Shown in pieces: positions 1 to 9,100 of a stretch of DNA of 64,000 bases. The notes beneath the pieces are model-generated. The model saw only the letters and a program-made list of their open reading frames with translations. It made no database searches and was not told the DNA's origin. Position 1 is the stretch's first letter; the number at the start of each line of letters is the position of its first letter. The stretch lies in assembly GCF_001641335.1 (NCBI RefSeq), contig NZ_LVEM01000005.1, positions 1 to 64,000 on the forward strand. The letters are read 5' to 3'. The stretch is from Bradyrhizobium stylosanthis. GTDB lineage: Bacteria > Pseudomonadota > Alphaproteobacteria > Rhizobiales > Xanthobacteraceae. The position numbers and the translations under genes were made by a program.

Positions 1-2052
1 CAGTCGATCCGCGTCAACGTGGATACGCTGGAGCACCTGATGACCATGGTCTCCGAGCTGGTGCTGACCCGCAACCAGCTGCTGGAGATCAGCAGGCGCA
101 ACGAGGACACCGAGTTCAAGGTGCCGCTGCAGCGCCTCTCCAACGTCACCGCCGAGCTGCAGGAAGGCGTCATGAAGACGCGCATGCAGCCGATCGGCAA
201 TGCCTGGCAGAAGCTGCCCCGCATCGTCCGCGATCTCTCCAGCGAACTCGGCAAGCAGATCGAGCTGGAGATGCACGGCGCCGACACCGAGCTCGACCGC
301 CAGGTGCTCGACCTGATCAAGGATCCGCTCACCCACATGGTGCGCAACTCCGCCGACCATGGCCTCGAGACCCCCGCCGAGCGCGTTGCGTCCGGCAAGG
401 GCGAGCAGGGCACCATTCGCCTCTCCGCCTATCACGAGGGCGGCCACATCATCATCTGCATCGCCGACAACGGCCGCGGCCTCAACACCGAGAAGATCAA
501 GGCCAAGGCGATCTCGTCCGGTCTCGTCACCGAGGCCGAGCTCGAGAAGATGAGCGAAGCCCAGATCCACAAGTTCATCTTCGCGCCGGGCTTCTCCACT
601 GCTGCCGCCATCACCTCGGTCTCGGGCCGCGGTGTCGGCATGGACGTGGTGCGCACCAATATCGACCAGATCGGCGGCACCATCGACATCAAGTCGGTGG
701 CCGGTGAAGGCTCTTCCGTCACCATCAAGATCCCGCTGACGCTCGCCATCGTCTCGGCGCTGATCGTTGAGGCCGCCGGTGATCGTTTTGCGATCCCGCA
801 GCTCTCGGTGGTCGAGCTGGTCCGTGCCCGCGCCAACTCAGAGCACCGCATCGAGCGCATCAAGGACACCGCGGTTCTTCGTCTGCGCAACAAGCTGCTG
901 CCGCTGATCCACCTGAAGAAGCTGCTCAAGATCGACGACGGCGCGGCCTCAGATCCCGAGAACGGCTTCATCGTGGTGACGCAGGTCGGCAGCCAGACCT
1001 TCGGCATCGTCGTCGACGGCGTCTTCCACACCGAAGAAATCGTGGTGAAGCCGATGTCGACGAAGCTGCGTCACATCGACATGTTCTCCGGCAACACCAT
1101 TCTGGGCGATGGCGCGGTGATCATGATCATCGACCCCAACGGCATTGCCAAGGCGCTCGGCGCCGCCGGCTCCTCGGCCCACGACATGGGCGACGAGAAC
1201 GGCGCCCACCACATCGGCTCGGGCGAGCAGACCACCTCGCTGCTGGTGTTCCGCGCCGGCTCGTCGCAGCCCAAGGCGGTCCCGCTCGGGCTCGTCACGC
1301 GCCTCGAAGAGCTGCCCGCCGACAAGATCGAGTTCTCCAACGGCCGCTACATGGTGCAGTACCGCGAGCAGCTGATGCCGCTGGTGGCCATGGAGAGCGT
1401 CACCATCGCCAGCCAGGGCGCCCAGCCGATCCTGGTGTTCGCCGATGACGGCCGCTCCATGGGCCTCGTCGTCGACGAGATCATCGACATCGTCGAGGAA
1501 CGCCTCAACATCGAGGTCGGCGGTTCGTCCTCCGGCATCCTGGGCTCGGCCGTGATCAAGGGCCAAGCCACCGAAGTGATCGACGTCGGCCACTTCCTGC
1601 CGATGGCGTTCGCCGACTGGTTCACCCGCAAGGAGATGAAGCCGTCGATGCACTCGCAGTCGGTCCTGCTGGTGGACGACAGCGCCTTCTTCCGCAACAT
1701 GCTGGCCCCGGTGCTGAAGGCGGCGGGCTACCGCGTCCGCACCGCGCCGACCGCGCAGGAGGGCCTGGCGGCGCTGCGCGCGCAGAGCTTCGACGTGATC
1801 CTGACCGACATCGAGATGCCGGACATGAACGGGTTCGAGTTCGCCGAGACCATCCGCTCCGACAACAACCTCGCCGCGACGCCGATCATCGGCCTCTCGG
1901 CGCTGGTGTCGCCGGCGGCGATCGAGCGCGGCCGGCAGGCCGGCTTCCACGATTATGTCGCCAAGTTCGACCGTCCCGGTCTGATCGCGGCGCTGAAGGA
2001 GCAGACCGCGGGCGCCGCCGGCGCCTCCGAGCTGAGCCGGGCAGCGGCGTAA
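1..2052 (+). CDS. cheA: Hybrid chemotaxis histidine kinase CheA, C-terminal part
   Basis: The gene is cut by the window edge: the frame is open from base 1, so the Hpt phosphotransfer domain is missing here. CheA autophosphorylates in response to chemoreceptors and passes phosphate to CheY. Visible in order are the P3 dimerisation helices, a HATPase with N-box (HMVRNSADHG), DNGRGL and GRGVGMDVV glycine boxes, two successive CheW-like domains (about residues 250-385 and 410-540 of the visible part) and a C-terminal receiver (LLVDDSAFFR, phosphoacceptor Asp in ILTDIEMP). The second CheW domain and the fused receiver go beyond the E. coli design; the receiver may act as a phosphate sink. It heads a cheA-cheW-cheY-cheR operon with short gaps. 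The assignment is secure; the role of the fused receiver is inferred. Confidence 0.95.
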   Translation, partial: QSIRVNVDTLEHLMTMVSELVLTRNQLLEISRRNEDTEFKVPLQRLSNVTAELQEGVMKTRMQPIGNAWQKLPRIVRDLSSELGKQIELEMHGADTELDRQVLDLIKDPLTHMVRNSADHGLETPAERVASGKGEQGTIRLSAYHEGGHIIICIADNGRGLNTEKIKAKAISSGLVTEAELEKMSEAQIHKFIFAPGFSTAAAITSVSGRGVGMDVVRTNIDQIGGTIDIKSVAGEGSSVTIKIPLTLAIVSALIVEAAGDRFAIPQLSVVELVRARANSEHRIERIKDTAVLRLRNKLLPLIHLKKLLKIDDGAASDPENGFIVVTQVGSQTFGIVVDGVFHTEEIVVKPMSTKLRHIDMFSGNTILGDGAVIMIIDPNGIAKALGAAGSSAHDMGDENGAHHIGSGEQTTSLLVFRAGSSQPKAVPLGLVTRLEELPADKIEFSNGRYMVQYREQLMPLVAMESVTIASQGAQPILVFADDGRSMGLVVDEIIDIVEERLNIEVGGSSSGILGSAVIKGQATEVIDVGHFLPMAFADWFTRKEMKPSMHSQSVLLVDDSAFFRNMLAPVLKAAGYRVRTAPTAQEGLAALRAQSFDVILTDIEMPDMNGFEFAETIRSDNNLAATPIIGLSALVSPAAIERGRQAGFHDYVAKFDRPGLIAALKEQTAGAAGASELSRAAA

Positions 2053-2079
2053 GCAGGACAGGGATCAGGAGACACTGAG

Positions 2080-2553
2080 ATGAGCACCAAGACCCAATCC
2101 GCCGAAGGCGCCATGGTCGAGTACGTCACCGCGATGATCGGCGGCCAGCTGTTCGGCCTGCCGATCTCCCGCGTCCAGGACGTGTTCATGCCCGAGCGCG
2201 TCACCCGCGTTCCCCTGTCCTCGCGCGAGATCGCGGGCGTGTTGAACCTGCGCGGCCGCATCGTCACCGTGGTCGACATGCGCGCCCGTCTCGGCCTGCC
2301 CAAGGCCGAGGACGGCAAGGTACCGATGGCGGTCGGTGTCGATCTGCGCGGTGAATCCTATGGCCTGCTGATCGACCAGATCGGCGAGGTGCTGCGCCTG
2401 CCCGAGGCCGGCATGGAAGAGAACCCCGTCAACCTCGATCCCCGCATGGCCAAGCTCGCCGGCGGTGTCCACCGTCTCGACGGCCAGCTCATGGTCGTGC
2501 TCGACGTCGACCGCGTGCTCGAGCTGAAGACCGAAGTGCAGATGGCTGCGTGA
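2080..2553 (+). CDS. cheW: Chemotaxis coupling protein CheW
   Basis: A 157-residue single-domain CheW protein, the usual family length. It links chemoreceptors to CheA at the inner face of the membrane. Family features include YVTAMIGGQLFGLPISRVQDVF at the start (quoted here only for position, residues 10-31), the LNLRGRIVTVVDMR core and the GLLIDQIGEVLRL strand. The ATG follows a GGAG ribosome-binding site (caGGAGacactgag). It lies 27 nt after cheA and 31 nt before cheY on the same strand, so it is co-transcribed with them. Confidence 0.95.
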   Translation: MSTKTQSAEGAMVEYVTAMIGGQLFGLPISRVQDVFMPERVTRVPLSSREIAGVLNLRGRIVTVVDMRARLGLPKAEDGKVPMAVGVDLRGESYGLLIDQIGEVLRLPEAGMEENPVNLDPRMAKLAGGVHRLDGQLMVVLDVDRVLELKTEVQMAA

Positions 2554-2584
2554 GCCAACGAAACATCGAAGCCGGAGAACCGAA

Positions 2585-2971
2585 ATGAAAACGTGTTTGG
2601 TGGTCGATGATTCCAGCGTCGTGCGCAAGATCGCACGCCGGATCCTGGAAGGACTTGAATTCCAAGTCACCGAAGCCGAGGACGGCTCGAAGGCGCTCGA
2701 GATCTGCCAGCGGCAGCTGCCCGACGCGGTGCTGCTCGACTGGAACATGCCGGTCATGGACGGCTTCGAGTTCATGGGCCACATGCGCCGCCTGCCCGGT
2801 GGCGACCAGCCCAAGGTGGTGTTCTGCACCACCGAGAACAATGTGGCTCATATCGCTCAGGCGCTCAGCGGCGGCGCCAACGAGTACATCATGAAGCCCT
2901 TCGACAAAGACATCATCGCCGACAAGTTCGCTGAAGTTGGTTTGATCCCGGTCGGACAAGCCATGGTCTGA
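2585..2971 (+). CDS. cheY: Chemotaxis response regulator CheY
   Basis: A stand-alone 128-residue receiver. It shows the acidic pocket (LVVDDSS), the phosphoacceptor Asp in LLDWNMPVMDG, the Thr in FCTTEN and the conserved Lys in IMKPFDKD. It is expected to carry phosphate from the upstream CheA to the flagellar motor or act as a phosphate sink. The ATG is preceded by GGAG (ccGGAGaaccgaa). Its position between cheW and cheR supports the CheY call over a generic receiver. Confidence 0.93.
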   Translation: MKTCLVVDDSSVVRKIARRILEGLEFQVTEAEDGSKALEICQRQLPDAVLLDWNMPVMDGFEFMGHMRRLPGGDQPKVVFCTTENNVAHIAQALSGGANEYIMKPFDKDIIADKFAEVGLIPVGQAMV

Positions 2972-2976
2972 GTGTA

Positions 2977-3000
2977 TCTGGCCCGAGTGCTTGGGCCAGA
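2977..3000 (+). other. RNA hairpin in the cheY-cheR gap
   Basis: Eight perfect pairs (tctggccc / gggccaga) enclose an 8-nt loop six bases after the cheY stop. No U-tract follows, so it is not a classical terminator. It could stabilise the upstream mRNA or damp cheR expression; that role is inference. Confidence 0.5.
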
Positions 3001-3031
3001 GTGTTCCAGTACAGCTTCGAAGAGGCCATCC

Positions 3032-3910
3032 GTGACCCCGACCGAGTACGAGTACCTGCGCAAATTCCTGAAGGACAATTCCGGTCTCGACCTGTCCGCA
3101 GACAAGCAATATCTGATCGAAAGCCGCCTGCTGCCGCTCGCCCGCAAGGCCGGGCTCTCGGGCATCACCGACCTCGTGCAGAAGCTGCAGGCCGGCTCGC
3201 GCCAGCTGATCGTCGACGTGGTCGAAGCCATGACCACGAACGAGACCTTCTTCTTCCGCGACAAGGTCCCGTTCGATCATTTCCGCGACCACATCATGCC
3301 CGAGGTCATCAAGGCGCGCGCCGCGAGGCGCAGCGTGCGGATCTGGTGCGCCGCCGGCTCGACCGGGCAGGAGCCCTATTCGCTGGCGATGTGCCTGAAG
3401 GAGATGGGCGCGGCCCTCACCGGCTGGCGCGTCGAGATCATCGCGACCGACCTGTCGCAGGAGGTGCTGGAGAAGGCCAAGTCCGGCATCTACAGCCAGT
3501 TCGAGGTGCAGCGCGGCCTGCCGATCCAGATGCTGGTGAAATACTTCAAGCAGACCGGCGAGACCTGGCAGATCAATCCCGAATTGCGGGCGATGATCCA
3601 GCACAGGCAGCTCAACCTGCTGCACGATTTCGCCCAGCTCGGCACCTTCGACGTCATCTTCTGCCGCAACGTGCTGATCTATTTCGACCAGGACACCAAG
3701 ATCAACATCTTCAACCGCCTGGCGCGCCAGATCGAGCCCGACGGCTTCCTGGTGCTCGGCGCGGCGGAAACCGTGGTCGGACTGACCGATACGTTCAGGC
3801 CGATCCCGGATCGGCGCGGTCTCTACAAGCCGAACGATCCGCGCGCAGCCGCAGCCAAGCCGCCGGTCGGCGCTGTGCCGCCGCGCATGGCCGTGATGGC
3901 AGGGCGATAA
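3032..3910 (+). CDS. cheR: Chemoreceptor methyltransferase CheR
   Basis: An SAM-dependent protein-glutamate methyltransferase that adapts chemoreceptors. The N-terminal helical domain (EYEYLRKFLKDNSGLDLS) is followed by the SAM-binding fold with WCAAGSTGQEPYSLAM, IIATDLSQEVLEKA and the FCRNVLIYFD motif. I chose the GTG at 3032, giving 292 residues and starting VTPTEYEY, because it matches the usual CheR N-terminus and has GAAGAGG upstream. A longer reading to 2972 would start inside the cheY-cheR hairpin. The partner methylesterase cheB is not in this window. Confidence 0.93.
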   Translation: MTPTEYEYLRKFLKDNSGLDLSADKQYLIESRLLPLARKAGLSGITDLVQKLQAGSRQLIVDVVEAMTTNETFFFRDKVPFDHFRDHIMPEVIKARAARRSVRIWCAAGSTGQEPYSLAMCLKEMGAALTGWRVEIIATDLSQEVLEKAKSGIYSQFEVQRGLPIQMLVKYFKQTGETWQINPELRAMIQHRQLNLLHDFAQLGTFDVIFCRNVLIYFDQDTKINIFNRLARQIEPDGFLVLGAAETVVGLTDTFRPIPDRRGLYKPNDPRAAAAKPPVGAVPPRMAVMAGR

Positions 3911-3911
3911 G

Positions 3912-4229
3912 ATGGCCGAGGATGGAAAAGGTGCGGAGCGCGTGACGTTCAGTCGCGGCTATGATGTCTGCATCATGGCCATCGACGGGACCTGGCGCCG
4001 CGACTGCAAGCTCAACGCCATCTCCGACACCGATGCCATCCTCACGGTCGAAGGCTCGATCCAGGGCTTGAATCTGAAGGAATTCTTCCTGCTGCTGTCG
4101 TCCACCGGCCTTGCCTACCGCCGCTGCGAACTGGTGCGCGTCAACGGCGCCGAAATGGACATCCAGTTCCTGCGCGGCAAGAACAGGAAGAAGCGCGGCG
4201 CGGCCGGCGGGCACGACGCGGCGGCCTGA
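3912..4229 (+). CDS. PilZ-domain protein, probable c-di-GMP receptor
   Basis: A 105-residue protein starting one base after the cheR stop, so translationally coupled to it. The fold pattern (MAIDGTWRRDCKLNAISDTDAILTV... residues 17-41, then FFLLLSSTGLAYRRCELVRVNGAEMDIQFL) matches short alphaproteobacterial PilZ proteins. The RxxxR element is only loosely visible (TWRRDCKL), so c-di-GMP binding is probable, not shown. Its place in a chemotaxis operon suggests a link between c-di-GMP and swimming. The C-terminus is basic and low in complexity. Confidence 0.75.
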   Translation: MAEDGKGAERVTFSRGYDVCIMAIDGTWRRDCKLNAISDTDAILTVEGSIQGLNLKEFFLLLSSTGLAYRRCELVRVNGAEMDIQFLRGKNRKKRGAAGGHDAAA

Positions 4230-4365
4230 TCGGCGCGGCGCTTGGTGCGTCTTTCCGCGTTGCTTTACATTTGCTGAAACATCGGAATGAATTTGCCGCA
4301 GCGGCTTTACGGGGCCTAAGCGCGCGCCGTGCAACCATTGCCCGTCTCAATCGCAGGATACGGCA

Positions 4366-4869
4366 ATGCCCAGAAGTTCCCTCTCCCCCGTCACCTCGAA
4401 CCTGCCCGACGTCGCCGAGCGGCGCGCGCTCCAGCTCCTGGTCGTCGACGACGACGCCACGCAGCGCAGCCTGATCACCGTCGCCGCCAAGCAGGCCGGC
4501 CATGAGGTCACCGTGGCCCCGTCGGTGGCGGAGGCGATCGAGAAGCTCCGTGCCGCGCGCTTCGACTGCGTGACGCTGGATCTCGTGCTGGAAGACGGCG
4601 ACGGCATCGACGTGCTGCGCGAGATGGCCGAGGCCAAATTCGCCGGTGCGGTGATCGTCATCAGCGGCATGGACGGCAAGCGCCGCAGTGCCGCCCGCAG
4701 CTTCGCCCGTTCGGTCGGGATCGGGCTCCAGAGCCTGCCCAAGCCGCTCGACCTCGCGGCCCTGCGCATCAGCCTCGCCAACCTCGGCAAGACCGCGATG
4801 GGCCTGCCGGCGATTCACACCTGGGGTGGTGTGGCGAGCGACGCAATCGTGGAGCGGCACCGCGCCTAG
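4366..4869 (+). CDS. Single-domain response regulator
   Basis: A 167-residue receiver with LLVVDDDATQRS, phosphoacceptor Asp in CVTLDLVLEDGDG, Ser in VIVISGMDG and Lys in SLPKPLD, plus about 40 residues with no recognised output domain. It lies 136 nt after the PilZ gene in the same direction and may be its own transcription unit. It probably receives phosphate from a nearby kinase; the partner is unknown. Confidence 0.85.
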   Translation: MPRSSLSPVTSNLPDVAERRALQLLVVDDDATQRSLITVAAKQAGHEVTVAPSVAEAIEKLRAARFDCVTLDLVLEDGDGIDVLREMAEAKFAGAVIVISGMDGKRRSAARSFARSVGIGLQSLPKPLDLAALRISLANLGKTAMGLPAIHTWGGVASDAIVERHRA

Positions 4870-4920
4870 GCCGCGGAGCAGCCATGCCGGGCGCCGCGGC
4901 GGACAAGCCGCGTGCGGCGG

Positions 4921-5223
4921 CTATGCGGGACCCGCTTCCGACAGCTGCTGCAGCGCGTGGTCGAGCTCCGCCCGGCAGGCGTTGAGGGCGGCGCTTGCCG
5001 TGGCAAAGCGGGGCGTTACGTCGTCGAGCACGAAGATCTCGCTGGAACCCGCGGTAGCGCTATCGTCCTCCGGCTCGATGTCGTCCGTGGTCATGGCCGC
5101 GTCGATCAGACGCATACTGAGGTCGATGCGCGCGATCAGAGAGCGAAGTTCGGCTGTGATCAACTGACGGCTGTCGGCGTCAGCCATCGCAGCGAGCGGG
5201 GGTGTGCCTGCGTAATTTAGCAT
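4921..5223 (-). CDS. Hypothetical protein, 100 residues
   Basis: No family recognised. I start it at the ATG at 5223 because gGGAGacGGAGaatatcc precedes it; ten more in-frame residues upstream lack a ribosome-binding site. The protein is acidic and alanine-rich, with helices and no signal peptide or membrane segment. It is divergent from the FixJ-like regulator, and the CCGTA-type palindrome at 5284-5299 lies between the two, so both could be controlled from there. Confidence 0.6.
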   Translation of the reverse strand: MLNYAGTPPLAAMADADSRQLITAELRSLIARIDLSMRLIDAAMTTDDIEPEDDSATAGSSEIFVLDDVTPRFATASAALNACRAELDHALQQLSEAGPA

Positions 5224-5283
5224 GGATATTCTCCGTCTCCCGCAATTAGGCACCTCGCCGCTACTTGTGCGTTAAGTCCATGT

Positions 5284-5299
5284 CCCGTACAAATACGGG
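5284..5299. promoter_or_regulatory. Palindrome cccgta-N4-tacggg, candidate operator
   Basis: Perfect 6-bp arms with the spacer caaa, in the divergent region between the 100-residue gene and the LuxR-type regulator. The same CCGTA-N4-TACGG core recurs at 10420-10433 ahead of the chemoreceptor gene. The binding protein is not known; the adjacent FixJ-like regulator is the simplest candidate. Confidence 0.5.
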
Positions 5300-5372
5300 T
5301 GGGCCGAATCCGCGCCGAACGCCATAACGGGAGGCGCGGACGCGAGTCCTTCATGCCAACTGGATGTGGCAC

Positions 5373-6008
5373 ATGGCCGAACAAAGCTCTCGCGGTGAAA
5401 TCTTCGTGGTCGACGACGACCCTGCCGTTCGCGACACCTTGTCGATGGTGTTGAAGGCGGCGGGCTATGAGGTGATCTGTTTTGCGGACGGCGCAGCGCT
5501 GCTCTCCGTCGCGCGAAACCGCACGCCGGCTGCGATCCTGCTCGATGTGCACATTCCCGGAAAGTCGGGTCTCGACATTCTGAGGGAGCTGCACGGCGAG
5601 GATTATCCTGCGCCGATCTTCATGATCTCCGGCCAGGGCGACATCGCGATGGCGGTCAGCGCCATCAAGAACGGCGCGCTCGATTTCATCGAGAAGCCGT
5701 TCCGCGGCAGCGAGATCGTCGGCCGCCTCGACGAGGCGATCGGCGCCTATGCACGCAGGCAGGCAGAGAACGCGTCGCCGAAATTCAGCTCGCTGCATTT
5801 CCCCGGCCGCGAGCCGCTGACGCGCAGGGAGCGCGAGGTGCTCGAGCAGTTCGCCTCCGGCGCGTCCAACAAGGAAGCCGGCCGCACCCTCGGCATCAGC
5901 CCGCGCACCATCGAGGATCACCGCGCCAACATCATGAAGAAGCTCGGCGCCCGCAATGCCGCCGACCTGATCCGCATCGTGATGACCGCCGCCCAGCGCG
6001 CGTCGTAG
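5373..6008 (+). CDS. FixJ-like response regulator with LuxR-type HTH
   Basis: A 211-residue two-domain transcription factor. The receiver (residues 9-125) has VVDDDPAVRDT, phosphoacceptor Asp58 (ILLDVHIPG) and Lys in DFIEKPF. The DNA-binding domain (about 145-205) has LTRREREVLEQFASGASNKEAG and the recognition helix ISPRTIEDHRANIMKKLGA. This is FixJ/NodW architecture. The start at 5373 (MAEQSS) is preferred to the ATG three codons upstream. The large PAS kinase downstream on the other strand is a plausible partner, though fixL-like heme-binding features were not established there. It probably activates a few targets, perhaps through the CCGTA palindromes. Confidence 0.88.
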   Translation: MAEQSSRGEIFVVDDDPAVRDTLSMVLKAAGYEVICFADGAALLSVARNRTPAAILLDVHIPGKSGLDILRELHGEDYPAPIFMISGQGDIAMAVSAIKNGALDFIEKPFRGSEIVGRLDEAIGAYARRQAENASPKFSSLHFPGREPLTRREREVLEQFASGASNKEAGRTLGISPRTIEDHRANIMKKLGARNAADLIRIVMTAAQRAS

Positions 6009-6015
6009 GGCTGGT

Positions 6016-6192
6016 TCTCTCTCGTGCCCCGGACGCGGTGCATCATGAAATGATTCGCCGCTGAGCCGGGGCCCATCTCTCCGACTTCACGGCTCAAAGT
6101 TCTGGGTCCCGGCTCTGCACAGCAGCGCCATAGCGCGTCGAAGACGCGCGTGAATGCGCTTACGGCGCTGCAGTGCGTCCGGGACAAGAGAG
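6016..6192. repeat. Palindromic intergenic repeat (ccccggacgcgg type)
   Basis: It starts ctctctcgtgccccggacgc and ends gcgtccgggacaagagag, so its ends are inverted copies, with ccggggcccat / tgggtcccgg repeats inside. A related half-copy lies at 27690-27756. It fills the convergent gap between two genes and has no coding sign. Confidence 0.7.
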
Positions 6193-6198
6193 CGCGCC

Positions 6199-9100
6199 TC
6201 ACGCGCTCAGCGCCTTGCGGATGATCCGCGCCAGATCCGATTTGCGATAGGGCTTTGCCAGCAGCAGCACGCCGGAATCCAGCCGGCCGTGATGGATGAT
6301 CGCGTTCTCGGTATAGCCTGAGGTGTAGACCACCCTGAGATCGGGGCGCGTCTTCAACAGCTCGTCGGCGAGCTGCCGCCCGTTCATCTTGCCGGGCATG
6401 ATGACGTCGGTGAACAGCAGGTCGAACGGCTTTCCGGCGGCGACGATCGCCAGCGCCTCGGCGGCGTTCGCGGCCTGCAAGGTGACGTAGCCGAGCGAAT
6501 GCAGCTGCGCCAGCACGTAGTCGCGCACCAGCCGGTCGTCCTCGACCACCAGAATGGTCTCGTGTCCGCCCTCGATCGTCGCGGGCGTCACGCCGTCGCC
6601 GACCGCGGTCGGCGTCTTGCCGGGCGGCAGATACATCTTGATCGTGGTGCCGTGGCCTTCCTCGCTGTAGATCTTGATGTGTCCGGCGGACTGCTTGATG
6701 AAGCCGTAGACCATCGAAAGCCCGAGCCCGGTGCCCTTGCCCGGCCCCTTCGAGGTGAAGAAGGGATCGAACACCCGCGCCAGCATGTTCGCCGGAATGC
6801 CGCTGCCGGTGTCGCTCACGGCGATCAGCACGTAGTGGCCGGGCCGGACGTCGTTGACGCTGGCATAGACCTCGTCGAGATAGGCGGCACCCGTCTCCAG
6901 GATCAGCTTGCCGCCGCCGGGCATGGCGTCGCGGGCGTTGAGCGCGAGGTTGAGGAGCGCCGTGGTGAGCTGGTTGGGATCGACGATCGCGACGCAGTTC
7001 TCGTCCTCGAACACCGATTCGATCAGGATCTGCTCGCCCAGCGTCGGCCGCAGCAGCTTTGCCGTATCGACGATCAGCGAGTTGATGTCGATCTCGCGCG
7101 GCTGTAGCGGCTGCTTGCGCGCAAACGCGAGCAAGTGCTGGGTCAGCTCGGCGCCGCGGCCGGCCGCCTCGTCGATCATCCGGGTGATCGCCGCGAGCTC
7201 GGGCTCCTTGGCGACCGCGTCGGCGAGGATCTCGATCGTCCCGGTGATCACGGTGAGGATGTTGTTGAAGTCGTGCGCCACGCCGCCGGTGAGCTGGCCG
7301 ACCGCCTCCATCTTCTCGGCATGGCGGATGCGCTCTTCGGACGCGATCTTGTCGGTGAGGTCGCGGTAGAAGACGTTGAACAGGACGCCCTCGCGGCGCC
7401 TCAGCGCCGTGACGCTCAGCTCGGCCTTGAACTCCTTGCCGTCGCGCCGGCAGCACATCAGCTCGCGGCGGCGATTGAGCGTCTGTCCCTCCCTGGATTC
7501 GAGGAAGCGCGCGAGGCCGGCCGCGACCCTCTCGCGCTCGCCGGGGGAGACGATGAGGTCGATCGAGCTCCGGCCCAGCACCTCATCGCGGCGCCAGCCG
7601 AACAGCTCTTCGGCGCGCGAGCTCCAGTTCAGGATGATGCTGCGCTCGTCGGTCTGGATGAAGGCGTCGAGCGCGGTCTCGACGATGTTGCGGGCCAGCT
7701 GCTCGCTGTCGCGCAGGGATTCCTCGGCGAGCCTTGCCTCGGTCATGTCGCGACCGACGAAGAAGTAGCGCTTGGCCTGATCGGACCAGTTGCCGAGCCA
7801 GGACAGCCAGACCTCGCGCCCGTCCTTGTGGATGCACCGCGTGTCCGAGAGCTTCGGCTGCTCGCCGCGCCGGAGCGCGCGCATGTCCTCGCGGGATTGC
7901 TCGAGATGCGAGGGATGGATGAAATCGACGCCGCTGCGACCGATCATCTCGTCGGGCCGGTAGCCGAGAATGGCTTCGCAGCTCGGGCTGATCTGCACGA
8001 TATGACCCCGCGAGTTCATGATCATGATCAGATCCTGCGAGGCGTCGAAGAGCTGGCGCCGCTCCTCGAGCTGCTGCTGCAGCGCCCGCTCGGTCCGTCG
8101 CGCGTCGGTGAGGCGGCGCGCCGAGCCGGAGGCGCCGATGATCTCGCCCGACGCCCCCCTGATCGGCGAAAGGCTCACCGAGATCTCGACCGGCGTGCCG
8201 TCCTTGCGCAGCCGGACGGTTTCGAAATGCTCGATCCGCTCGCCCCCTGCAATGCGCCGGAGATAGTCCTTGCCCTCTTCGCTGCGATCGGGCGGCAGCA
8301 GGATCGAGGTGGGCTGTCCCATCGCCTCATCGGCCGAGTAGCCATAGAGGCGCTCGGCCGCTGCATTCCAGCCGATGACGATGCCGTCGAGCGTCTGCAT
8401 GACGATCGAATCGTCGGAGGATTCCACCGCCGCGCTGAACAGGCGCTCGCGGACGGCGAGTTGGTCGCGCGCGGCCTCGGTGCGACGCCGTTCCTCGACC
8501 TCGTGCTCGAGCGCCGACGTCTTCGCCTTGGTCTCCTCGACCATGCGGGCAAAGGCGCGCGCCAGCATTCCGGTCTCGCCCGACGCCTCTATCGGAATCT
8601 CCGCGGGCTTGCCACGCCCGATCGCCTCGACCGCCGCGGTGAGCCGCACGATCGGCCGGGTCAGGGACTGAGCCAGCAGCACGGCGAGCACGGCCGCGAC
8701 CATGACCGCGATCAGGCCGATCGTGAGGGTGGTTTTCTCGATGATGACGGCCGGCGCCATGAAGACGGCATTGGGCACGACGCGGATGATGCCGATCCAC
8801 TGGCCTTCGGCGAGGATCGCGGGTGCGATCGCCGTCCCGCTCGGCTTGCCGTCGCCGCCCGGCACGACCTGGGTGGCTCCCAGGGTCGAGCCCGTGACAT
8901 TGGCGAAATAGGGGAAGTCGTCCTGCCAGCGCGTCGGCGTGCCCAGTTGCAGGCCATATTCGCGGGTGCGGTCCGGATGCACGAGATAATCGCCGTTACG
9001 GCCGACGACGTAGACCTGCTCGCCGGACCGGCTCGTGATCCGGATGCGGTCGAACACCTGGCGCATGTCGATGTTGACGACGACGATGCCGAACAGCCGG

